From Deltaproteobacteria bacterium (GTDB taxonomy: Bacteria > Desulfobacterota > Binatia > HRBIN30 > JACQVA1): a stretch of DNA of 64,000 nt. The notes under the pieces are model-generated. The model did not search any database. It worked only from the letters and a program-made list of their open reading frames with translations, and had not been told where the DNA came from. Every line of letters begins with the position of its first letter. The stretch's first letter is position 1. The stretch spans positions 1 through 64,000 of the forward strand of contig JACOST010000011.1 in NCBI GenBank assembly GCA_016178705.1, given 5' to 3'. Of the stretch, positions 58,168-64,000 are shown piece after piece. Made by a program: the position numbers and the translations under genes.

Positions 58168-58641
58168 ATGATGAGACGGGCGATAGTGGTGATGACGATT
58201 CTGTTGCTGTCCAACGTGGCCTACGCTGCGGGTGGCGATCCGGTTCCGGCGCCGACGCAGAAGCCGGACGCAACGCCAGGCGTTTCGGCAGAGGAACGCT
58301 ACAACGCTGGGCTCGCGCTGCGCGATCGGCACGAGTGGCGCGCGGCCGAAGCCGCGTTTCGCGAAGCGATTCAGCGCAAGGCGGATTTTCCTGAAGCGTG
58401 GAACGAACTCGGCCACGCGCTCAAGAACCAGAAGAAGTTCGAGGGCTCGCTGCGTGCCTACAACGAAGCGCTGCGCTTGCGGCCGGATTTTCCCCAGGCG
58501 CTCGAGTACCTCGGCGAGGCCTACGTGCAGATGGGCAAGATGGACGATGCGCGCGCGGTGTACGCGCGCTTGCAGCCGCTCGATGCGCGCTACGCGGCGC
58601 AGTTGGAACAGATGATGACGGGTGCCACCGCGCGGTGGTGA
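58168..58641 (+). CDS. Secreted TPR protein
   Basis: 157 residues from the ATG at 58168 (GAAAGGAG upstream). A signal peptide (AIVVMTILLLSNVAYAAG) precedes two to three TPR units: AEERYNAGLALRDRHEWRAA, EAFREAIQRKADFPEAWNEL, GHALKNQKKFEGSLRAYNEA, ALEYLGEAYVQMGKMDDARA. It should be a periplasmic protein-interaction scaffold. It lies between catabolic genes without an obvious partner. An earlier in-frame ATG at 58129 lacks a ribosome binding site. Confidence 0.7.
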   Translation: MMRRAIVVMTILLLSNVAYAAGGDPVPAPTQKPDATPGVSAEERYNAGLALRDRHEWRAAEAAFREAIQRKADFPEAWNELGHALKNQKKFEGSLRAYNEALRLRPDFPQALEYLGEAYVQMGKMDDARAVYARLQPLDARYAAQLEQMMTGATARW

Positions 58642-58666
58642 GTCGGATCGATCACAGGAGACTCGC

Positions 58667-60385
58667 ATGAAACCCGATCTGGTTGTTCGTGGTGGGACCG
58701 TGGTCGACGGCACCGGTGCGCCGCCGTTTGAAGCGGATGTCGTCGTGCACGGCGACCGCATCCGCGCCGTTGAAAAATTTTCCGGCGAGGCCGGCGAGAT
58801 CATCGACGCGCGCGGCAAGCTGGTCACGCCCGGCTTTGTCGATGTCCACACGCACCTCGACGCGCAGATCACGTGGGATCCCCTCGGCTCGCCATCGAAT
58901 CTGCACGGCGTGACTTCGGTGATCGTCGGCAACTGCGGCGTCGGCTTCGCGCCGTGCAAACCGCAGGACCGCGACTATCTGATGTTCCTGATGGAGGGCG
59001 TTGAAGACATTCCGCAGGCGGCGCTCAAGGCGGGGCTGCGGTGGAATTGGGAGACCTTCCCCGAGTATCTGCACGCGCTAGCGAGCCAACGGTTGGGGCT
59101 CAACGTCGGCGCGCATCTCAGCCATGCGCCGCTGCGGGTGTACGTGATGGGCGAGCGCGGCGCCACCGATACTCCGGCCACCGACGCGGAGCTGGCGCAG
59201 ATGCGCTCCTGCGTGCGCGAGGCGATGCAGGCGGGCGCGCTGGGCTTCGATACCGGCCGTACGACGATGCACCGGACGCCGTCGTGGGATCCCGTGCCGG
59301 GTACGTTCGCGGATCGCCGCGAGCTGTCCGCGCTCGCGAGTGGACTCACGGACTCCGGCACCGGCGTGTTCGAACTGATTTCGTACGGCGGTGCCGGCGA
59401 AGACGCCACCGGCTATCAGCGCGAGTTCGAGTGGATGGAGCCGGTCGCTCGGGCGAGCGGCCGGCCGATCAGCTTGTCGATGATCCAGTGCCTCAAGTAT
59501 CCCGACGTGTGGCAAGAGATGCTGCACCGCGCCGATGCGGCGGTGGCCCGCGGCGCGCGCATCGTGCCGCAGGTGGCAGTGCGCAGCGTCGGCGTCCTCC
59601 TCGGCTTCGGCACATCGTTGTCACCCTTGTCGATGTTTCCCAATGCCAGCGACCTGATCGGCAAACCTGTGGACGAGTTGCGCGGACTGCTGCGTGATCC
59701 CGCCGTGCGCGCGAAGGTGCTCGCAGGGATCCACGAGACCAGCGGCGAGATCCTCGGCGGGATGGCGCGCATCGAAAATGTTTTCCCGCTCAAAGACCGC
59801 GGTGTGCTGGCGTACGAGAATACGCCCGACAAGAGCCTCGTCGCCATCGGCAAACGCGCGGGCAAGCATCCGTTGGAATCGATGTTCGACCTGATCGTCG
59901 AGCACGACCTGCGCAACTTCTTCATCATCCCGCTCTACAACACCGACCTCGACGCGGCGGGTGTGATGCTCAACCACCCGCTGACGACCATCGGCCTCGG
60001 TGATTCCGGCGCTCACACCAGTCAGACGTCGGACTCCGGGTTCCCGACGTTCATGCTCGCGTACTGGGTGCGGCACCGCAAATTGATGTCGCTCGAACGC
60101 GCGGTGCGGAAGCTGACGTTCGACTCAGCGCAAATGTGGGGCTTGCGCGATCGCGGCGCGATCCGCGCCGGCGCGTTCGCCGATCTCAACGTGATCGACT
60201 TGGATCGGCTCGATCTGCGTCTGCCGGAAGTGAAGCACGAACTCCCCACCGGCGCACCGCATCTCAGTCAGGGCGCAGTCGGCTACGATGCAACGGTGGT
60301 AAACGGCAAGGTGCTAATGCGCAACGGCGCGCCCACCGGCGCGTTGCCCGGCGTCGTCCTGCGCAACGAGCGCTGGGCGGAGTGA
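58667..60385 (+). CDS. N-acyl-D-amino-acid deacylase family amidohydrolase
   Basis: 572 residues of the metal-dependent amidohydrolase fold. The N-terminal metal motif is GFVDVHTHLDAQITWDP, followed by GVTSVIVGNCGVGFAPCKP (the cysteine and GNCG box of D-aminoacylases), LGFDTGRTTMH, HETSGEILGGMARI and IGLGDSGAHTSQTSDSG (the C-terminal metal aspartate region). Family members remove acyl groups from D-amino acids; distant relatives have other substrates. CAGGAG precedes the ATG at 58667. Its place among acyl-CoA dehydrogenases suggests a catabolic role for some amide substrate (inference). Confidence 0.85.
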   Translation: MKPDLVVRGGTVVDGTGAPPFEADVVVHGDRIRAVEKFSGEAGEIIDARGKLVTPGFVDVHTHLDAQITWDPLGSPSNLHGVTSVIVGNCGVGFAPCKPQDRDYLMFLMEGVEDIPQAALKAGLRWNWETFPEYLHALASQRLGLNVGAHLSHAPLRVYVMGERGATDTPATDAELAQMRSCVREAMQAGALGFDTGRTTMHRTPSWDPVPGTFADRRELSALASGLTDSGTGVFELISYGGAGEDATGYQREFEWMEPVARASGRPISLSMIQCLKYPDVWQEMLHRADAAVARGARIVPQVAVRSVGVLLGFGTSLSPLSMFPNASDLIGKPVDELRGLLRDPAVRAKVLAGIHETSGEILGGMARIENVFPLKDRGVLAYENTPDKSLVAIGKRAGKHPLESMFDLIVEHDLRNFFIIPLYNTDLDAAGVMLNHPLTTIGLGDSGAHTSQTSDSGFPTFMLAYWVRHRKLMSLERAVRKLTFDSAQMWGLRDRGAIRAGAFADLNVIDLDRLDLRLPEVKHELPTGAPHLSQGAVGYDATVVNGKVLMRNGAPTGALPGVVLRNERWAE

Positions 60386-60410
60386 ACGCGCGAAACGCGA
60401 TCCGATGTAG

Positions 60411-60430
60411 GGGCGACGCATGCGTCGCCC
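60411..60430. repeat. Perfect 20-bp palindrome (GGGCGACGCA type)
   Basis: GGGCGACGCA is followed by its exact reverse complement, preceded by TGTAG. This TAGGGGCGACGCATGCGTCGCCC type is a widespread intergenic palindrome. A broken half-copy (TGTAGGGGCGATGCA) lies at 13321-13335. It sits between the deacylase gene and the next acyl-CoA dehydrogenase. Confidence 0.75.
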
Positions 60431-60479
60431 AACGTCCGGCCGTTGACCTACGTGTGGCGCCGCCCTACAACGGTGCGCC

Positions 60480-61652
60480 ATGGACTTGCGACTCACCGAG
60501 CAACATCTGAAGTTCCGCGACGAGCTGCGCGCGTGGCTAACGGCCAACTTGGCGCGGCCGTGGCGCGAAGAGCTGCGCGATCCCAACAACAACGAAGACA
60601 GTCTGATGGAGGTTCGCCGCCAATGGCAGCGCAAGCTGCACGCCGCGGGTTACGTCGGCATGGATTGGCCGACCGAGTGGGGCGGTCGCGGCGCCAGCGA
60701 AGTCGAGAAGTCGGTCTTCGAAGAAGAGAGTGCGCGCGCCGACGCGCCACAGATTGTGAACTTCCTCGGCATCGGTCTGCTCGGCCCCGCGCTGATTCAC
60801 CACGGCTCTGAAGCACAGCGCCGCCGCTTCATCCCGCCGATGTTGGCAGCCGATGAGATCTGGTGCCAGGGCTTCAGCGAACCCGGCGCCGGCAGCGACC
60901 TTGCCGCGTTGCGCACCAGCGCCACGCTCGACGGCGATCACTTCGTTATCAACGGCCAGAAAATCTGGACGACCTTCGGCCCGTGGGCCGACTGGATTTT
61001 CGTGCTCGCTCGCACCGACAGCGGCGATCGCTACGGTGGCATCTCCTTCATTCTCTGTAAACTCGACACGCCGGGTATCATCGTGCGTCGGCTGCGCCAG
61101 ATCACCGGCGAGAGCGAGTTCGGCGAAGTGTTCTTCGAAGATGCGCGCGTGCCGCGCGAGAATCTTGTGGGGCAAATTGGCGAAGGCTGGCGCATTGCGA
61201 TGACGGTGCTGGCGTACGAGCGCGGCGCGATGTCGCTCGCTTACGCCGCGCGCTTCGAGCGCGACATCCGGCAGCTTGCGATCGCCTGTCGCGAACACGG
61301 CCGCGGGGGTACGGCGGTGCGCGAGAAGCTCGGCCGCTTGTTCGTCGAGAACGAAGTGATGCGTGCCAACGGTCTGCGCAACCTTGCCAACTTCGCCGAT
61401 GGCAACAAACCGGGGCCGGAGTCATCGTTCGAAAAAATCTTCTGGAGCGAGTTCGACAAACGCTTCCGCGACGTCGCACTCGACTTGCTCGGGCCAGGCG
61501 GTCTGCTGGAGCGCAGCAGCGCCGAAGCGCGCGCCGACGTCGATTGGGCGCGTGAGTTTCTGTGGGCACGCGCCGGCACGATCTACTCCGGCTCTTCCGA
61601 GATTCAACGCAACATCATTTCGAAGCGGGTGCTCAACCTGCCGCAGATCTGA
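60480..61652 (+). CDS. Acyl-CoA dehydrogenase, subunit 1 of a tandem pair
   Basis: 390 residues. Motifs are WCQGFSEPGAGSDLAALRTS (FAD/substrate region), GDHFVINGQKIWTTFGPWAD, EFGEVFFEDARVPRENLVG and the C-terminal IYSGSSEIQRNIISKRVLNL. It is complete and closely followed (21 bases) by a shorter acyl-CoA dehydrogenase. Such tandem long/short pairs are typical of heteromeric FadE-type enzymes, for example those acting on steroid or branched side chains. The substrate is unknown. Confidence 0.9.
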   Translation: MDLRLTEQHLKFRDELRAWLTANLARPWREELRDPNNNEDSLMEVRRQWQRKLHAAGYVGMDWPTEWGGRGASEVEKSVFEEESARADAPQIVNFLGIGLLGPALIHHGSEAQRRRFIPPMLAADEIWCQGFSEPGAGSDLAALRTSATLDGDHFVINGQKIWTTFGPWADWIFVLARTDSGDRYGGISFILCKLDTPGIIVRRLRQITGESEFGEVFFEDARVPRENLVGQIGEGWRIAMTVLAYERGAMSLAYAARFERDIRQLAIACREHGRGGTAVREKLGRLFVENEVMRANGLRNLANFADGNKPGPESSFEKIFWSEFDKRFRDVALDLLGPGGLLERSSAEARADVDWAREFLWARAGTIYSGSSEIQRNIISKRVLNLPQI

Positions 61653-61673
61653 CCCGCGAGAAACGGGTGTTCG

Positions 61674-62726
61674 ATGAAATTTGAGTTGTCTGAAGACCAG
61701 GCCTTGCTGCGCAGCTCCACGCGAGACTTCCTCGCCGGCGAGTGGCCGATCGAGCAGGCGCGCAAGGTGATGGAACACGATCCGCGCGGCTACGACCCCG
61801 CGGCATGGGCGCGACTCGCGGAGATGGGCTACCTCGGGCTCCTACTGCCGCCGAATCTCGGCGGGCAAGGACTCGGCGCGATCGAGTTGGCGATCGTACT
61901 GGAAGAAGTCGGCCGCGCCGCCATGCCTGGGCCGTTCCTCGACACGGTACTCGCCGCGGCGCTGCTCGCGTCCGCCGGCAAGCGGGACGCGTTGGTGAAC
62001 GACATCGCCGCCGGCAAGGCGCTGGTGACTATCGCGCGCGACGACGCACCGTTTAGCGGCGGCAACGCGACACCGACGCGCTTCGAGGGTGGCCGCGTGC
62101 GGGGTACCAAGTACTTCGTGCCGTTCGCGGCCGCAGCGGATGCGTTGCTGGTGACAACTCTCGACGCCGTATGCCTGGTGCAGAAGCCGTTTGAAGTCAT
62201 CGCGCTGACGACGTTCGACTTGGCGCAGCGCTTTGGCGAGGTGAAGCTCGATCACGCGGCGACCGCGATTGGTTCACCGAGTCTGCTCGGTCGCGTCGAT
62301 CAATTGGCAGCCGTCGGCGCTGGTGCGACGCTGCTCGGCCTGATGAGCCGAGCGTTGGAGATCACCCTCGAATACGTGCAGACGCGCAGCGCGTTCAAGC
62401 GGCCGATCGCTTCGTTTCAAGCGCTGCAACACCGACTGGCAGACATGCTGTTGAAGACCGAGTCGACGCGCTCGGCGGTCTACCGTGCAGCGTGGTGCGT
62501 CGATACCGACGCGCCGGACACCGCGATCGCGTGCGCGGCCGCCAAGGCATATGCCGGCGACGCATCGCGTTTGGTGTGCGGCGAGGCGATCCAGATGCAC
62601 GGCGGCATCGGTTTCACGTGGGAACTCGATCTACACGTCTACTTCAAACGCGCTAAGACGTTGGAACAGCACTACGGCTCAACCGAGGCGCAAATCGAAC
62701 ACACACTGGCCGCAGCCGGATTCTGA
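61674..62726 (+). CDS. Acyl-CoA dehydrogenase, shorter subunit 2 of the pair
   Basis: 350 residues, shorter than the usual 380-400. It has FELSEDQALLRSSTRDFLAG at the N-terminus, GYLGLLLPPNLGGQGLGAIE, KRPIASFQALQHRLADMLLK and the C-terminal GEAIQMHGGIGFTWELDLHV. The middle domain is short and the TEPxxGSD flavin loop is replaced by divergent sequence, as in partner subunits of heteromeric dehydrogenases. It lies 21 bases after its longer neighbour. Which subunit carries the catalytic base was not determined. Confidence 0.88.
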   Translation: MKFELSEDQALLRSSTRDFLAGEWPIEQARKVMEHDPRGYDPAAWARLAEMGYLGLLLPPNLGGQGLGAIELAIVLEEVGRAAMPGPFLDTVLAAALLASAGKRDALVNDIAAGKALVTIARDDAPFSGGNATPTRFEGGRVRGTKYFVPFAAAADALLVTTLDAVCLVQKPFEVIALTTFDLAQRFGEVKLDHAATAIGSPSLLGRVDQLAAVGAGATLLGLMSRALEITLEYVQTRSAFKRPIASFQALQHRLADMLLKTESTRSAVYRAAWCVDTDAPDTAIACAAAKAYAGDASRLVCGEAIQMHGGIGFTWELDLHVYFKRAKTLEQHYGSTEAQIEHTLAAAGF

Positions 62727-62731
62727 AGGAG

Positions 62732-62788
62732 TCTCTGGTCTGTAGTTCCTGGTCTGTGGTTGTGAAACCAGGAACCAGAGACCAGAGA
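62732..62788. repeat. Imperfect inverted repeat between convergent genes
   Basis: Left part TCTCTGGTCT...GTTCCTGGT and right part ACCAGGAACC...AGACCAGAGA are reverse complements over about 22 bases with a few mismatches, around a short GTTGTGAA-like loop. It sits five bases after the acyl-CoA dehydrogenase stop and four before the minus-strand gene's stop. It could act as a two-way terminator, though no T-run is seen. Confidence 0.6.
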
Positions 62789-62792
62789 TCTC

Positions 62793-64000
62793 TTAGCGAG
62801 CGGCGCGCCGCCCACCGGACGCGTGAGTCATCGGCGCAGCCGGTGGCTGCTGAATACTCACGGCCGGCGCGGCGTGGGGCGCGCTCTGCGGGCGAGCCAT
62901 CGGCGGCGCAGCCTGCGGAGCGTGCGCGCGGATGCGATCCGCGCGCGACTGGAACGCGGGCGCATCCGATTGTCTTCGGGCAACTGGCGGCGCGATGGGG
63001 CGAACGTCGGGACGCGTGTTGGCACGTGGCTCGGACTGATGAACCGCTGGCTCGCTGCGCGGCGCGTCTGCGATGTGTGGCGGCAGCGCAACGTGGTGTT
63101 CGCGCAGACGCTCGACGCGGGAACGCGAGGCGCTTTGATCCGGTTGCACGGCCGGTCGCCGATCGAACGACGGCGGGGTCTCCGGTTGCGGCAACGGGTG
63201 GCGGTCCGCGCGGTTGACGAGTTCGCGGTCCGATTCGCGCAACCGATCGACGCGCGAGTGGTGGGCCGTGGCGAGCGGCGGTGGTGCAGTGTTCGGCCGA
63301 GCCGTGTGCGTGGTGTCGCTAGGCAACGGCGCGACCGCGGGTCGCTGCTCGCGTAGTCTCTCGATACGCGACCGATCCGAGCGATCCGACCGATCCGTCG
63401 GATGCACAACGAGCTGCGGCTGCGTCGCCAGCGCGGGCGACTGGTTGCGCAAGCGCTCGGCCCGACCGCGGTCGCGAGCAGCAGTCGCCGGGTTGCCGGC
63501 GGGTAGCACGGCATGCGGCGGAGTTACCGATGCATTGCTCATCACCGGCTTTACCGGCAACGCGCCGCGCACCGGTTGCAGTTGACTCGGGTTGAGTCGC
63601 TCAATGCGTGCGCGCCGGCCCGCCGGCTGCGTGAACTGATTGTGCGGCACGGCGACTACCGCGTTCGGGACATGCGAGTTCGTGTAGGTGATCCGGTTCA
63701 CGTTCACGATAGTGGTGTTGTTCACTATCGTCTGATTCACCACGTGCGGGCCACACCACCCACCCCACCACGGCACACCGACGAACACCGAGGCACCCCA
63801 CCACGGAATCACAGGTTCACCCCACCCAAGCGCGACCCAGCCGACGAACGGGGTGCCGACAGTGACCTGAACCCCCGGCGCGAAGAATGCCACCAACGCC
63901 GGCGCATACACCGGCGTGACGGCCACCGCGATCGGGCCCGGCGCCCACGCCCAATAGCTGTCGGCATAGACCCAGCGGCCGTAGTGATATGGCGCCCATC
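62793..64000 (-). CDS. DUF6600-type protein with RxERLR-like repeats, 5' end beyond window
   Basis: The gene enters from the right edge reading WAPYHYGRWVYADSYWAWAP then GPIAVAVTPVYAPALVAFF, the WAPYHYGRW signature of DUF6600-type exported proteins. Another 100 residues are Trp/Gly/Val-rich, then the rest is long, disordered and rich in P, R, A, H. Within it six short units recur: RARIERL, RGRAERLR, RSRIERLR, HSRVDRLR, RSRVERLR, QSRADRIR, spaced by about 25-50 residues. Basic repeats like these may bind nucleic acid, lipid or a partner protein. The protein is probably exported (the N-terminus is outside the window). The function is unknown. Confidence 0.7.
   Translation of the reverse strand, partial: WAPYHYGRWVYADSYWAWAPGPIAVAVTPVYAPALVAFFAPGVQVTVGTPFVGWVALGWGEPVIPWWGASVFVGVPWWGGWCGPHVVNQTIVNNTTIVNVNRITYTNSHVPNAVVAVPHNQFTQPAGRRARIERLNPSQLQPVRGALPVKPVMSNASVTPPHAVLPAGNPATAARDRGRAERLRNQSPALATQPQLVVHPTDRSDRSDRSRIERLREQRPAVAPLPSDTTHTARPNTAPPPLATAHHSRVDRLRESDRELVNRADRHPLPQPETPPSFDRRPAVQPDQSASRSRVERLREHHVALPPHIADAPRSEPAVHQSEPRANTRPDVRPIAPPVARRQSDAPAFQSRADRIRAHAPQAAPPMARPQSAPHAAPAVSIQQPPAAPMTHASGGRRAAR

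Noticed and set aside
62732-62788. Inverted repeat as a proven intrinsic terminator
   Set aside because: The stem is suitable and the position between convergent stops fits, but no T-run follows on either strand, so it is recorded only as a repeat.
1-64000. tRNA, rRNA or other structured RNA genes and riboswitches
   Set aside because: Reading the intergenic gaps on both strands revealed palindromic repeats only. No cloverleaf, rRNA block or known riboswitch core was recognised; a covariance-model scan would be decisive.

Overview
The window looks like a chromosomal segment of a GC-rich, Gram-negative bacterium. It carries an LPS-type sedoheptulose isomerase, a SurA-like periplasmic chaperone, a meso-diaminopimelate-type MurE and an outer-membrane barrel protein. 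The mixture (very large NAD-glutamate dehydrogenase, several acyl-CoA dehydrogenases, a deoxyhypusine-synthase-like enzyme, a secreted protein ending in dockerin-like calcium loops, and dispersed palindromes) resembles uncultured deltaproteobacterial or Binatota-type genomes. That placement is inference from gene content, not a marker-gene result. No rRNA, tRNA or CRISPR array was seen.

Layout. 1-2700 is an accessory patch: the first 15 codons of a transposase at the window edge, an intact HigBA-like toxin-antitoxin pair with a perfect 22-bp palindrome at its start, a decayed second toxin-antitoxin pair, a broken VOC gene and a HEPN-type protein. 2812-6329 (minus) holds a CysQ-like phosphatase translationally coupled to a deoxyhypusine-synthase-like gene, then a membrane protein and a YdjC/ChbG deacetylase. 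6637-13289 holds a double-hotdog dehydratase, a secreted beta-propeller/dockerin protein, a DUF4412 protein, a peroxiredoxin-Rieske pair and an RlmD/RumA methyltransferase. 13381-19485 is an operon of GNAT, NAD-GDH and an MBL-fold hydrolase. 19486-22050 looks like the fossil of an integron: an integrase fragment with a stop codon, two cassette-like genes and two shortened attC-like sites. 22051-26228 holds a TMTC-like membrane protein and two glycosyltransferases. uvrA and a Uma2-type nuclease follow.

29777-38769 (minus) is a compact operon mfd-surA-pdxA-pgm-yvcK, joining repair, envelope folding, vitamin B6 and cell-wall sugar supply. Divergent from it are a gmhA-like gene and an uncharacterised coupled gene. 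41116-45230 encodes a small protein coupled to a 1250-residue GAF/coiled-coil protein whose two receiver-like domains both lack the phosphoacceptor aspartate. murE follows. 47351-48637 is a predicted periplasmic fusion of a PheC-like cyclohexadienyl dehydratase with an AroQ-type chorismate mutase.

49818-54188 (minus) is an iron-uptake cluster: a diheme cytochrome-FTR1 permease fusion, a cupredoxin, a c-type heme protein and a barrel protein. Fur-box-like palindromes lie before the permease and before the cupredoxin, and a fur gene lies just upstream, so local iron control is likely. 55439-62726 holds an APC permease and a catabolic run of three acyl-CoA dehydrogenases, a TPR protein and an N-acyl-D-amino-acid deacylase-type amidohydrolase. 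The right edge cuts a DUF6600-type protein with a repeated RxERLR-like motif. Several families of imperfect palindromes (two present twice) fill the intergenic gaps.
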